Notes: generated by a model from the sequence alone, not told the origin. Positions 27,557-37,540 are shown, counted from the first letter of the stretch. The stretch is 64,000 nt of DNA from Maribacter dokdonensis DSW-8 (GCF_001447995.1 NZ_LDPE01000001.1:2046001-2110000), one strand, 5' to 3'. Program-made: numbers and translations.

Positions 27557-30500
27557 CTAGTTATTTTTATCTAGAACGTTTTGGAGCGTCTTTGACAAAA
27601 TTTTATCATTAGGTGGTGAAAACATTGTTAAATGCTCTCCGGGTACATAATGAACTTCTATACCATTTTTGGCATATGATTTCCAACCCAAATTTTTAGG
27701 ATCATGGGTATAATCAATTACATCTTGTATTCTGAACAGATCTGCCTTAATGGGCAAAGGTTTTAAATGGTATTTATCCACGACCTTATTGTGTTCAATA
27801 ATTCTGCTTTCATATTCCCAATCGTAATCCATTTTAGACAAGGTATTCTTATCCTTTTTCAACCTTAGATAAAACTTCTTTAAGTTCGCCTTTGTTACAC
27901 CTACTCTATAATTAAAGCCCTCTCTGCTTAACAACAATTGTTTTAGTACATGCAAAGCCTTATTTGCTATATAATTACCAAATGCCAATTTTTTACCCAA
28001 ATATGTATTACGCCCATAATGTGCATACGCATAGGTATCTAATAATGCCAAGGTAGATATCTGTTCTCCTCTGTCCATCAACTGCTTTGCCATTTCATAA
28101 GCAATAATACCCCCAGAGGAATAACCCGCTAATTTATACGGTCCTTTAGGTTGTGTTGCCAATAACGCATCATTATAATGAGATGCTATTTCTTCTACAG
28201 AAGTCAACATAGCTTCTTTACCGTCAAGACCTTTTGCCTGAAAACCATAAATGGGTTGCTCTGGATCCATATGGTCCTTTAGGGTTTTAAACGAAAGAAT
28301 ATTTAAACCTGCTCCATGAACAATGAACAAAGGGGTCTTAGAACCTTTTGGCTGTATTGGAACCATAGAATCCCAGGTTACGGTATTTTCTTCTATTTTT
28401 AATAAACTAGCCAGTCCTCTAACCGTAGAATACTCAAACAATGAAGAAAGAGGTAAGCGTTGACCGGATTTTTGCTCCAAACTGGTCATTACCTTGGCAG
28501 CTATTAATGAATGCCCGCCGAGCTCAAAGAAATCATCATTTGGATGTACTTGGTTTAAAAACAAGCATTCTTTCCATACTTCACAAACCAATTCTTCTGC
28601 TTTTGTTAATGTCCGAGTAGGTTCATTTATATTGGCTTCGCCATTTAAAACAGTATCGGGCAGGCTCTTTCTATCTAATTTGCCGTTTATGGTCACCGGC
28701 AATTCCTTTAATCTTATATATTCAAAAGGCAACATAAAAGAAGGCAATTCCTCGGCAAGTTGATTTTTCCATTCCAACACACTTGCATCCCAATCCTCAT
28801 TACTTCCATTAAAAACAATATATGCTTTTAAAGCATGATTTCTAACATCTGTTGCAGCAGCTGAAACTCCCTTTAATTTCAGTAGAGCGTGTTCTATCTC
28901 GCCAAGCTCAATTCTATGACCACGAACTTTTACTTGACCATCTTTCCTACCCAAACACTCTATTTGACCGTTAGGCAAAAGTTTACCTAAATCGCCCGAT
29001 AAGTACATTTTAGATTGCCCGTCACCAACAAACGTATTATTCACAAAACGCTCATTAGTTAGTTCTCTTTGACCTAAATACCCGTTTGTTACTCCCTCAC
29101 CGCCAATAACGATCTCACCTACCATACCTTTTGATACAGGATTTCGCTGATCATCCAGGAGGTAAATTTGAGTATTGGCAATAGGCTTACCTATTGAAAT
29201 AGGATTATCGTTTGCCGTAATTTTAGTAAGTATACAGCATACCGTGGTTTCGGTAGGGCCATAAATATTCCACACTTCATTACATTTTTCCAATAATTGT
29301 AATGAAAGTGCTTTAGGCACAGGTTCTCCACCGATCAATGCTTTTATAGGTAATGGTTTTTCCCAACCGGAATCCAGTAAAATCTGCCAAATGGTTGGCG
29401 TTCCCCACATTATGGTAATATTATCGGCAATTGCTTTTTGCAATAAAAGATGTCCGTCTTTTCTAGTCTTTTCATCTACCAATACTACACTGGCTCCGTG
29501 GATTAATGGCAAAAATATCTCCATGACCATAGCATCAAACGAAATGGTCGTAGTTGCGAATATTCTATCATGTTCTGAAATACCAGGCTCAGAACCCATT
29601 GAATATAACAAGTTAATCACATTTTTATGCGTTACCTGTACACCTTTAGGTTTGCCCGTAGATCCCGAAGTATAAATGATAAAGGCACCCGAATCTGCAG
29701 ATACATCTATTTTCTGAAAATCCTCATTCCCGTTGGCTACCATATCCTCCATGAAAATTGTTTGACAACTGTGATCCAGCGCCTTCTTAGATGTAGTGCA
29801 AATGAAAAAAGTGGCATGAGCATCTGCTATCATCAGTTTTGTACGAACATCTGGATAACCGGTATCTATAGGAATATATCTAGCTCCACATTGTAATATG
29901 GAAAATAGCGTAATAATTAAATCTGGAGATCTTTCTAAGGAAATTGCAACCGTAACCCCTGGCTTAATGCCTTTTTGCCACAAATAACCGGCTGTAGCAT
30001 TGATCCTACTTTGCATTTCTGCATAGGTAATTTTCTCTTTATTAAACTCCAGTGCAGTTGCATTTGGGGTAATTTCAGCTTGTTTATGGAATAACTCGTG
30101 TAAGTTGGTATTTGGTAAAGCCATTGAAGCACCTTCAATACCGATCTGCTTTGGTTCTTTATCAATTATTTCAGATAGTTTGGCATTAGGGTTTTCAACC
30201 AACTGGTTAATAATGGTCTTAAAAGCACTACCTAAGTTTAGTATCGTGTTCTCTTCAAATAAGTTGGTATTGTAAGACCACTCAAGTGTTATATTATCAT
30301 TGGAGCCTGTAGCATTCAAGAACAATTCAAAAGTTTCGAAATTACGAGCATTACTATGATAATCATAGGTTAACCCTTCAAAAGCAACATCATCATCTAA
30401 ATTCATGTCCACATTAAAAACAACAGGAACCAAGGGAACCCTACCTGGTGTTCTAGGGATGTTCAGTTTTTTCAACAGGCTACCAAAGGTGAGTTCTTGA

Positions 30501-31516
30501 TTTTCGAACGCATCAAAATTGTCAGATTTTCGTTTCTTTAAATAATCAATAAAACTATCATCATCATTAAGCTCACTTTTCATAGGAAGCAGCTTAACGC
30601 AATGACCCACTAAATTTTTAACGCCCATGTTAGATTGCCCCGCAACAGGAAGCCCTAGCACTATACTTTTTTGAGCCGTAGTTTTGTAGAGCAATATTTC
30701 AAATGCGCCCATTAAGGTCAAAACTAAACTAGAACCAGCTTTAATACCAGTATCTTTTATGCGCTTTACAATTTCTTTATCTAAAGTTTGATTTATACGA
30801 GCACCGTTATAGGTTCTTTTCGTTACTTGTCCAAAATCGGTAGGTAAATTTGTTTTGGGAATCTCACCTTTAAAAAGGTTCAACCAGTACGTTTCAGCTC
30901 TTTCAAACTCGCCATTGGTTTTTAATTCCTCTTGTTGAGTCACATAGGCAGTGTACGGTGTTGCAACCGGAAGATTATGAGATTTATGGAGTACTTTAGA
31001 CGAATATAGCGCGCCTATTTCCTGCATAATAATGCCAACGGACCATCCGTCGCAAACAATATGGTGTGCGGTAATTGTAAAATTATAAACTTCCTCATCA
31101 AGTTTAAGCAGTGCAAACCTGATCAATGGTCCTTTGGTAAGATCAAAAGAAGTATTCGTATCCTGTTCAGTATAATTATGTATTGCCTCCTTGGCTTTCT
31201 CAACTGAAAGTTGGCTATAATCCACCAGGTCGATATTAGTAAACACCGATGAAAAAACGTTAATATACTTACCATCCGGGCTAAATGAAGATCTTAGTGA
31301 CTCATGACGCGCAATCAATTCATCTACCGCCAATTGCAAAGCATTTACATTGAGCTGTCCTTGCAATTTTATAGTAAGGGAAAGGTTGTAAGCAATATTT
31401 GCCGCCTCACCACCAAAATAACAAGAATACCAAATTTCCTCTTGCGCATCGGTCGTTTGCAAAATATGCTTAATCTCAGGTCCTTCAAAAGGATTAAAAG
31501 GTGTTAAAACTTCCAA
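27557..31516 (-). CDS. Terminal NRPS module C-A-PCP-TE
   Basis: A 1319-aa module. The condensation domain carries an intact HHIVCDG (about residue 150). The adenylation domain has YTSGSTGKPKG (about 617), IYGPTETT and NGKLDRKSLP; my reading of its pocket is D-A-M-W-L-G-I-V-C-K, mostly hydrophobic with no confident substrate. The PCP has GGHSL (about 999). A type I thioesterase (about 1060-1319) has the oxyanion strand FIVHGAG, nucleophile GYSSGG (about 1134) and His in GEHLTMF (about 1294). It would accept the beta-amino acyl chain from the hybrid protein, condense it with the second amino acid, and release the product by hydrolysis or cyclisation. It converges with the methyltransferase gene. 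Confidence 0.95.
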   Translation of the reverse strand: MEVLTPFNPFEGPEIKHILQTTDAQEEIWYSCYFGGEAANIAYNLSLTIKLQGQLNVNALQLAVDELIARHESLRSSFSPDGKYINVFSSVFTNIDLVDYSQLSVEKAKEAIHNYTEQDTNTSFDLTKGPLIRFALLKLDEEVYNFTITAHHIVCDGWSVGIIMQEIGALYSSKVLHKSHNLPVATPYTAYVTQQEELKTNGEFERAETYWLNLFKGEIPKTNLPTDFGQVTKRTYNGARINQTLDKEIVKRIKDTGIKAGSSLVLTLMGAFEILLYKTTAQKSIVLGLPVAGQSNMGVKNLVGHCVKLLPMKSELNDDDSFIDYLKKRKSDNFDAFENQELTFGSLLKKLNIPRTPGRVPLVPVVFNVDMNLDDDVAFEGLTYDYHSNARNFETFELFLNATGSNDNITLEWSYNTNLFEENTILNLGSAFKTIINQLVENPNAKLSEIIDKEPKQIGIEGASMALPNTNLHELFHKQAEITPNATALEFNKEKITYAEMQSRINATAGYLWQKGIKPGVTVAISLERSPDLIITLFSILQCGARYIPIDTGYPDVRTKLMIADAHATFFICTTSKKALDHSCQTIFMEDMVANGNEDFQKIDVSADSGAFIIYTSGSTGKPKGVQVTHKNVINLLYSMGSEPGISEHDRIFATTTISFDAMVMEIFLPLIHGASVVLVDEKTRKDGHLLLQKAIADNITIMWGTPTIWQILLDSGWEKPLPIKALIGGEPVPKALSLQLLEKCNEVWNIYGPTETTVCCILTKITANDNPISIGKPIANTQIYLLDDQRNPVSKGMVGEIVIGGEGVTNGYLGQRELTNERFVNNTFVGDGQSKMYLSGDLGKLLPNGQIECLGRKDGQVKVRGHRIELGEIEHALLKLKGVSAAATDVRNHALKAYIVFNGSNEDWDASVLEWKNQLAEELPSFMLPFEYIRLKELPVTINGKLDRKSLPDTVLNGEANINEPTRTLTKAEELVCEVWKECLFLNQVHPNDDFFELGGHSLIAAKVMTSLEQKSGQRLPLSSLFEYSTVRGLASLLKIEENTVTWDSMVPIQPKGSKTPLFIVHGAGLNILSFKTLKDHMDPEQPIYGFQAKGLDGKEAMLTSVEEIASHYNDALLATQPKGPYKLAGYSSGGIIAYEMAKQLMDRGEQISTLALLDTYAYAHYGRNTYLGKKLAFGNYIANKALHVLKQLLLSREGFNYRVGVTKANLKKFYLRLKKDKNTLSKMDYDWEYESRIIEHNKVVDKYHLKPLPIKADLFRIQDVIDYTHDPKNLGWKSYAKNGIEVHYVPGEHLTMFSPPNDKILSKTLQNVLDKNN

Positions 31517-31841
31517 GATTCTATACTAAATAGGTTAATTATATAAGATAAGGGGAACACGTTTAAATTCACACAACTTCACCTTAAGGGGTGTAATTAT
31601 TTAAATCTTGGGATAAATATATTTATATTCCTAACAATTTGGACTTAGATTCGCTAATCTGTATATAAAAAGAGTTGTTTGTAAAAAAGCGAAGATTTTA
31701 GCCCCCTACTTAAGACCCTTAATAATGATGAATATAACAACAAAAAAAGGTATAACCCAATAAAGTTTGGACTATACCTTTTCATTATCAATTACCAGGT
31801 TGGCATTTATAAATACTTATATAATTTCTCAAAAGACTGTA
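31517..31841. other. Intergenic region upstream of the terminal NRPS
   Basis: 325 bp that must carry the NRPS promoter on the minus strand and that ends in a terminator for the small gene further right. A short inverted repeat CACC/GGTG around TTAAGG lies at 31580-31593, about 65 bp before the NRPS start. No clear TAnnTTTG box was found on the minus strand. Confidence 0.35.
31742..31782 (-). terminator. Rho-independent terminator of the 84-aa gene
   Basis: AAAAGGTATA (31745-31754) pairs with TATACCTTTT (31773-31782), and an inner CCAA/TTGG (31757-31760, 31767-31770) extends the hairpin. Read on the minus strand it ends in a run of seven T. It lies about 60 bp after the stop of the minus-strand ORF at 31842-32096. 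Confidence 0.7.
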
Positions 31842-32096
31842 TTAGCCTTTTAACAACCTTTCAGTCATTAATTTGGCATATATTATTTGATTCTGTTCAA
31901 TAAGATTAGGTGAAAGTTGATCTCTAGTACCTTGAATTTTTTTTCCTTTCAAGGCAGAACCAGATGCATTGACCTGTCCACTTATTTTTATCTTAAAATA
32001 AGGCTTAAGTTGCTTATAGCAATCTTCAAGAGAAACTAACTTTTTACTTTGATAAGAAGATGTTAGCTTCCCATTTAAAATGTTAGATATCATCAT
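31842..32096 (-). CDS. Small hypothetical protein (84 aa)
   Basis: I do not recognise this protein. It is basic and rather hydrophilic, without a signal peptide or membrane segment; a central stretch reads KISGQVNASGSALKGKKIQG. The main support for it being a gene is the strong intrinsic terminator about 60 bp after its stop in the same direction, plus its location in an otherwise gene-free 1.4-kb gap. Two adjacent Met codons begin the frame and no convincing ribosome-binding sequence precedes them. It could be a cluster accessory gene, a remnant, or a chance frame. Confidence 0.4.
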   Translation of the reverse strand: MMISNILNGKLTSSYQSKKLVSLEDCYKQLKPYFKIKISGQVNASGSALKGKKIQGTRDQLSPNLIEQNQIIYAKLMTERLLKG

Positions 32097-32949
32097 ATGG
32101 AGGTTTAAGTTGATAAAATAACGAGAGGAAACAATAAATATTCTACAAGAGATGACTTAATTTTATAATTTAAGTAAGAGAAAACTTATAAAAGCTAAAC
32201 ATAGCATAAACAACAATACAAATACTAAAAAAATTATATTTTAATTATATTTTAACTATACAACAACAATTCGCTTATAAGTTTTAATTTGAATATTAAG
32301 ACTAAAACAAAACTTCACCTAATAAGTTTGAAAATATGTACAACATTTAAGAAGAAAAGTTGGCATGCAGTTATTACCATCCATTTGTCAATTGAAACAA
32401 AATTGTATCTAATCGGGCTTTACTTCCGATAAACTAAGCTTTCGATCATTTAAGAAATAATTCTTTTTACCGCGCAAGTAAATAATATTCAATAGCAATT
32501 ATCATTATTTAACTAGAACATTCTTAGAAAACCTTAAAATATACAGGTCATAAATACACTCTTAATAATAATTGAGAACAACATTTTATATAATTACACT
32601 TTATCGAATAAATGATTAATTTGTCTATAGTTTGATTTTAACAAGGTGAATTAGGTAAATATTATCCTAAATTTGTTACACAACCATTAACCACAGTCAT
32701 TTTAGGCGATTTAACCTATGATGAACTTCATACTTATTTTGTTTTAATCTAGGTAGTGGTAAAACATAATTTTACTTTTAAAACCAGTTTATTAACGAAT
32801 TAAACGAACATCTTTTCTCATATAAATTTAATGAATACACTAAGTTTTTCGCAGGAAAAATGTTTATCACCTAACAATTCAAACAATTTAGAACAAAATT
32901 TGGATTCTAATTAAACATAAAATATTATTTAAATTCATTTCACAGCACT
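32097..32949. other. Long AT-rich gap before gmd
   Basis: 853 bp with no ORF of note on either strand. It separates the NRPS cluster from the gmd-fcl operon and should contain the gmd promoter. TAAATTTG at 32668-32675 matches the -7 box but lacks a TTTG partner and would give a leader of about 270 nt. No hairpin terminator or repeat was seen. Composition is strongly AT-biased, as in long flavobacterial leaders. Confidence 0.35.
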
Positions 32950-34062
32950 ATGAAAGTAGCATTAATCACAGGAGTAACAGGTCAAGACGGCGCTTATTTG
33001 AGCGAATTTTTACTAAAAAAAGGATACCAAGTTCACGGACTTAAAAGAAGAGCTTCTCTTTTCAATACTGATAGAATAGATCACCTTTATCAAGACCCAC
33101 ATGTTGAACATAGAAATTTTGTACTTCATTATGGTGATATGACCGATAGTACTAACCTGATTAGATTAATACAAGAGATTCAACCTGACGAGATATATAA
33201 CCTTGCGGCCATGAGTCACGTTCATGTATCATTTGAAGTTCCTGAATATACAGGAAATGCGGATGGATTAGGTACTTTAAGAATATTGGATGCAGTTCGT
33301 CTACTAGGGCTAGAGAAAAAAACAAGAATCTACCAGGCGTCTACTTCAGAATTATACGGTAAGGTACAAGAGGTACCACAATCTGAAACTACTCCTTTTT
33401 ACCCAAGAAGTCCCTATGCAGTTGCAAAAATGTATGCATTTTGGATTACGGTAAATTACAGGGAAGCATATAACATGTTTGCTTGTAACGGTATTTTATT
33501 TAACCATGAGTCGCCCATTAGAGGGGAAACTTTTGTTACCCGAAAAATTACTAGAGCTGCGGCACGGATTGGTCTAGGGCTACAGGACAAAGTATACTTA
33601 GGGAACTTAGATGCACAGCGTGATTGGGGCCATGCCAAAGATTATGTACGTATGATGTGGATGATTTTACAGGCAGACGAACCAGAAGACTGGGTTATTG
33701 CTACTGGTAAAACTACTCCGGTTAGAGAATTTGTACGAATGGCATTTGCAGAAATGGGTGTTGAAATAGAATTTAAAGGTGAAGGTGTTAATGAGAAAGG
33801 ATATGTAAAATCTTGTAGCAACCCAGAAATTCAACTAGAAATTGGCAAAGAAGTACTAGCTGTAGATCCTAAATATTTTAGACCAACAGAAGTAGAATTG
33901 TTAATTGGCGATGCTACAAAAGCAAACACCAAATTAGGATGGATCCCGGAATATGATTTACAAGGCTTGGTAAAGGATATGATGGTACATGACCTAAAAC
34001 TAATGAAGAAAGACCAATACTTGAAAGAAGGCGGCTATGTAACTTATAACTATTTTGAGTAA
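32950..34062 (+). CDS. gmd: GDP-mannose 4,6-dehydratase
   Basis: A 370-aa extended short-chain dehydrogenase. NADP-binding [15 protein letters not shown] begins at residue 7, HGLKRRAS contacts the cofactor, and the catalytic residues lie in [10 protein letters not shown] and [13 protein letters not shown]. The C-terminal [19 protein letters not shown] and [18 protein letters not shown] are diagnostic for Gmd. It converts GDP-D-mannose to GDP-4-keto-6-deoxy-D-mannose in the cytoplasm. The fcl gene follows 33 bp later, so the pair makes GDP-L-fucose for the surface polysaccharide. Confidence 0.98.
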   Translation: MKVALITGVTGQDGAYLSEFLLKKGYQVHGLKRRASLFNTDRIDHLYQDPHVEHRNFVLHYGDMTDSTNLIRLIQEIQPDEIYNLAAMSHVHVSFEVPEYTGNADGLGTLRILDAVRLLGLEKKTRIYQASTSELYGKVQEVPQSETTPFYPRSPYAVAKMYAFWITVNYREAYNMFACNGILFNHESPIRGETFVTRKITRAAARIGLGLQDKVYLGNLDAQRDWGHAKDYVRMMWMILQADEPEDWVIATGKTTPVREFVRMAFAEMGVEIEFKGEGVNEKGYVKSCSNPEIQLEIGKEVLAVDPKYFRPTEVELLIGDATKANTKLGWIPEYDLQGLVKDMMVHDLKLMKKDQYLKEGGYVTYNYFE

Positions 34063-34095
34063 GAAATAAACAATTATTCAAGTTAAAATTTCAAA

Positions 34096-35187
34096 ATGTT
34101 AGATAAAGAAGCTAAAATATATGTTGCAGGTCATAGAGGTCTGGTCGGTAGTGCAATAGTTAAGAACCTTAAAATAAAAGGCTACTCGAATTTAATTTTC
34201 AGAACACACAAAGAGTTAGATTTGACCGATTCTGTAAAGGTTTCACATTTTTTTGAAACCGAAAAACCTTCGTATGTAATACTTGCCGCCGCAAAAGTTG
34301 GCGGCATAGTTGCCAACAATACATATAGAGCTGATTTCATTTATGAGAATCTCATGATTCAGAATAATGTGATTCACCAAAGCTATAAACATGGTGTAAA
34401 AAAATTACTTTTTTTAGGTAGTACCTGTATTTATCCTAAAAATTGTCCACAACCCATGAAAGAAGATTATTTGCTGACCGATACTTTAGAGTATACCAAT
34501 GAGCCTTATGCTATTGCTAAAATTGCTGGTATAAAAATGTGCGAAAGTTATAATCTGCAGTACGGAACTAATTTTATTTCTGTAATGCCTACTAATTTAT
34601 ATGGTCCTAATGACAATTTCGACTTAGAAAAATCACATGTTTTACCAGCATTGATAAGAAAAATGCACTTAGGAAAAGCCCTAGAGAATGATCATTGGGA
34701 TGCTATCTCATCTGATTTAAATGCCTTACCCATTGAGAGAGTCAATGGAAACTCATCAAAAGAAGAAATTTTATCAGTTCTAGATAAATACGGTATCAAA
34801 AAGAAAGATGATAACATTCATTTAGAAATCTGGGGAACAGGAAAACCAATGCGAGAGTTTCTTTGGAGTGAAGACATGGCAGACGCCTGTGTTTTCTTAA
34901 TGGAACAAAGAGATTTTAATGACTGTTATGACCAAGATAATAAAGAAGTTCGCAATACACATATTAACATAGGTACTGGTGTAGATATCAGTATTAAAGA
35001 TTTAGCTGAACTTATTCAGCAGAAAATAGGTTTTAAAGGTAATTTATATTTTAACACAGAAAAACCAGATGGAACCCTAAAAAAACTAACAGATCCCTCA
35101 AAACTACATGACCTTGGATGGAAACACACCGTTTCATTATCACAAGGAATAGAACAAGTGTATTCTTGGTACACCACTAAGAAATAG
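34096..35187 (+). CDS. fcl: GDP-L-fucose synthase
   Basis: A 363-aa extended SDR (epimerase/reductase). Key sites: VAGHRGLVGSAIV for the cofactor, LFLGSTCIYPKNCPQPMKE with the Ser-Cys pair, and NEPYAIAKIAG with the Tyr-Lys. It is about 45 residues longer than E. coli WcaG because of an insertion (about residues 200-250, starting ALENDHWDA) that is usual in Bacteroidota homologues. It epimerises and reduces the Gmd product to GDP-L-fucose. It is co-transcribed with gmd; a 14-bp stem-loop follows in the 121-bp gap before the next gene. Confidence 0.97.
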   Translation: MLDKEAKIYVAGHRGLVGSAIVKNLKIKGYSNLIFRTHKELDLTDSVKVSHFFETEKPSYVILAAAKVGGIVANNTYRADFIYENLMIQNNVIHQSYKHGVKKLLFLGSTCIYPKNCPQPMKEDYLLTDTLEYTNEPYAIAKIAGIKMCESYNLQYGTNFISVMPTNLYGPNDNFDLEKSHVLPALIRKMHLGKALENDHWDAISSDLNALPIERVNGNSSKEEILSVLDKYGIKKKDDNIHLEIWGTGKPMREFLWSEDMADACVFLMEQRDFNDCYDQDNKEVRNTHINIGTGVDISIKDLAELIQQKIGFKGNLYFNTEKPDGTLKKLTDPSKLHDLGWKHTVSLSQGIEQVYSWYTTKK

Positions 35188-35227
35188 TTGTCATTTACCT
35201 ACAGATTTCTATCAAACTCAAATTTAC

Positions 35228-35261
35228 CTGTTATCCATTGGTTGACACCAATGGATAACAG
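35228..35261 (+). promoter_or_regulatory. Intercistronic stem-loop after fcl
   Basis: CTGTTATCCATTGG (35228-35241) and CCAATGGATAACAG (35248-35261) form a perfect 14-bp stem with a 6-nt loop. No T-run follows on the plus strand, so it is not a classic terminator. It may stabilise the gmd-fcl transcript end, attenuate read-through into the phosphotransferase gene, or act as a processing site. Confidence 0.5.
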
Positions 35262-35308
35262 TAATAACCTATCATTAGCTCTTAAACCAACCATTATTAA
35301 AAGCTGAA

Positions 35309-36655
35309 ATGAAGAAATCAATTTTCATTATTCCAATTTCATTTTTTGTACATATAATGTTCATAAACCTTACATTATACGTATACATACCTGAAACCTA
35401 TCTAAATATTTATGGCATACTATATTATAACTTAACTTGGTTAATTGTTGCATACCACATTAACTTTTACCCTACTGCGAGAAGGGATAGTTTTATGACA
35501 AATTTCAAGAATTTTGTCGCACAATTTACTGTGTACGGGTTGGTTTACTTTACCTCTTTTATATTCTTTAACCAACAAACGTATACCCCTATTTATTTAG
35601 TTCTAGTATATCTTCAGATTTGTATTTTACTCACAGTTTTTAGAATACTATTTTACTGGGCGAGAAATTTATACCGTAAAAAAGGGTATAGCGAAATTAG
35701 AACGGTAGTAATTGGGCGAGATAAAAACTTACAAAAAGTAAAACGCATATTTGACAATCCTGAATACGGCTATCGTTATATGGGGTATTTTGATAATATT
35801 GAATCAAAAAATCCTTTTTATTTAGGCAATATTGAAAGTTCCTTTAATTACATTTTTGAAAATAACGTAGAGGAAGTTTATTGCATGGCTTCTAGACTCT
35901 CAAAATCAGAGATTCAATATTTAATAAACATTGCCGATAATAGTCTAAAGAAAGTGAAAATAATACCAGATAATAAAGAACTATTTTCAAGGGCAATGTC
36001 TTTAGAGCTTTATGGGCATGTGCCGGTACTAAATCTTAGGGCATCTCCTTTAGATCTAGATTATTCTAGCATTATAAAACGTTTATTCGATATTTTTTTC
36101 TCAAGCCTAGTAATTTTGCTAGTACTATCATGGTTAACTCCAATCATATATATCCTTATGAAACTTGATTCTAAAGGTCCTTTATTTTTTAAACAAAAGC
36201 GTCATGGGGTTAATAGAAAAACTTTTTGGTGTTACAAGTTTAGGTCTATGACCAAAAGCAAAAATAGTGACACCAAAATGGCTACCAAGAATGATATGCG
36301 TATTACTAGGTTAGGCAAAATTTTACGAAAGACCAGTATTGATGAATTACCTCAATTTATCAATGTATTAATGGGAGACATGAGTGTAGTTGGTCCAAGA
36401 CCACATATGGTTGTACATACCGAGCAATATCAAAATTCAGTAGACAAATATCTAGTACGGCATTTCCTAAAACCAGGTATAACAGGCTTGGCACAGATTC
36501 AAGGGTACAGAGGTGAAATCATATACAAATCGGATATCATTAACAGAGTACGTTATGATATTTTTTATATGGAAAAATGGTCATTGGGATTAGATGCAAA
36601 AATTATAATCATGACTGTATATAATGCCATTAAAGGAGAAGAACGTGCATACTAA
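35309..36655 (+). CDS. Undecaprenyl-phosphate sugar phosphotransferase (WcaJ/WbaP family)
   Basis: A 448-aa polyprenyl-phosphate hexose-1-phosphate transferase that starts repeat-unit synthesis. Four N-terminal membrane helices (to about residue 120), a cytoplasmic Rossmann-like domain with VVIGRDKNLQKVK, then a fifth helix at KRLFDIFFSSLVILLVLSW and the catalytic domain: KGPLFFKQKRHG, CYKFRSM, LRKTSIDELPQF, MSVVGPRPHM and KPGITGLAQIQGYRG are all family hallmarks. It is most similar in layout to WcaJ, so glucose-1-phosphate or another hexose-1-phosphate is the likely substrate. It follows fcl on the same strand and converges with the DUF808 gene. Confidence 0.95.
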   Translation: MKKSIFIIPISFFVHIMFINLTLYVYIPETYLNIYGILYYNLTWLIVAYHINFYPTARRDSFMTNFKNFVAQFTVYGLVYFTSFIFFNQQTYTPIYLVLVYLQICILLTVFRILFYWARNLYRKKGYSEIRTVVIGRDKNLQKVKRIFDNPEYGYRYMGYFDNIESKNPFYLGNIESSFNYIFENNVEEVYCMASRLSKSEIQYLINIADNSLKKVKIIPDNKELFSRAMSLELYGHVPVLNLRASPLDLDYSSIIKRLFDIFFSSLVILLVLSWLTPIIYILMKLDSKGPLFFKQKRHGVNRKTFWCYKFRSMTKSKNSDTKMATKNDMRITRLGKILRKTSIDELPQFINVLMGDMSVVGPRPHMVVHTEQYQNSVDKYLVRHFLKPGITGLAQIQGYRGEIIYKSDIINRVRYDIFYMEKWSLGLDAKIIIMTVYNAIKGEERAY

Positions 36656-36673
36656 ACAACTAAACCCAAGAAC

Positions 36674-37540
36674 CTATTTTTTGAATATTGATTTAACTCC
36701 TTTAAAAATCAACAGAGCTACAAACCCCACTACAAGTCCAGTTAAAAATTCCACAATAATACCTGGTAAATTAGGTAGTAAATGATGTAGAAATTCAATA
36801 TTGTGTACAAATATTCCCCCAGAAACCAAAAGTAATGCTATTGTACCTATTACAGCAAGCGCTTTAATCACCTTAGGTAATGCGCTTACAAAAAATTGCC
36901 CTATTTTATCTGAAATGGTATTGGTCTCTTCATTTATGTTAATTAATCTAGCTCCAAACTCATCCATACGAACTATTAAAGCTACAATACCGTATACTCC
37001 AACCGTAGCTAACAAAGCAACAACTGAAACAACAGCTATTTGAGTAGCTAGAGGTTCTTCAATAACAGTTCCTAACGCAATGATCACGATTTCTATTGAC
37101 AAAATAAAATCCGTTAGAATAGCAGATTTCACTTTTGACTTTTCCAGTTCTAAAATTTCCGCCTTGCTCATTGGTTGAGTATCGGCAGAAACATGGTCAA
37201 GCTTGTGAGGTACAATAAATTCATAAATTTTCTCGGCACCTTCAAAAGCAAGGTAAACACCTCCTAAAATTAAAATCACTGTAACCGCCCAAGGCAAAAA
37301 AGCACTCAACAAAAAGGCGATAGGTAGAATTATAATCTTATTGAGCAAAGAACCCTTAGTAATTGCCCAAAGTACCGGTAATTCTCTTTGAGAGACAAAT
37401 CCTGATGCTTTTTCTGCATTTACCGCTAAATCATCACCGAGAATACCAGCCGTTTTCTTAGTAGCTATTTTACTCATTGACGCTACATCGTCCAACAATG
37501 CCGCTACGTCATCCAATACTGCAAAAAATCCTGATGCCAT
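36674..37540 (-). CDS. DUF808 family membrane protein (YedI-like)
   Basis: A 288-aa membrane protein. The start MASGFFAVLDDVAALLDDVASMSKIATKKTAGI is the hallmark of the DUF808/YedI family, split here for reading into FFAVLDDVAALLDD and KIATKKTAGILGDDLAVN. About six hydrophobic segments follow, with the loop KLDHVSADTQPM in the middle. The function of the family is not known. It stands between the polysaccharide locus and a divergent oxidoreductase gene and has no obvious partner. Confidence 0.9.
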   Translation of the reverse strand: MASGFFAVLDDVAALLDDVASMSKIATKKTAGILGDDLAVNAEKASGFVSQRELPVLWAITKGSLLNKIIILPIAFLLSAFLPWAVTVILILGGVYLAFEGAEKIYEFIVPHKLDHVSADTQPMSKAEILELEKSKVKSAILTDFILSIEIVIIALGTVIEEPLATQIAVVSVVALLATVGVYGIVALIVRMDEFGARLININEETNTISDKIGQFFVSALPKVIKALAVIGTIALLLVSGGIFVHNIEFLHHLLPNLPGIIVEFLTGLVVGFVALLIFKGVKSIFKK

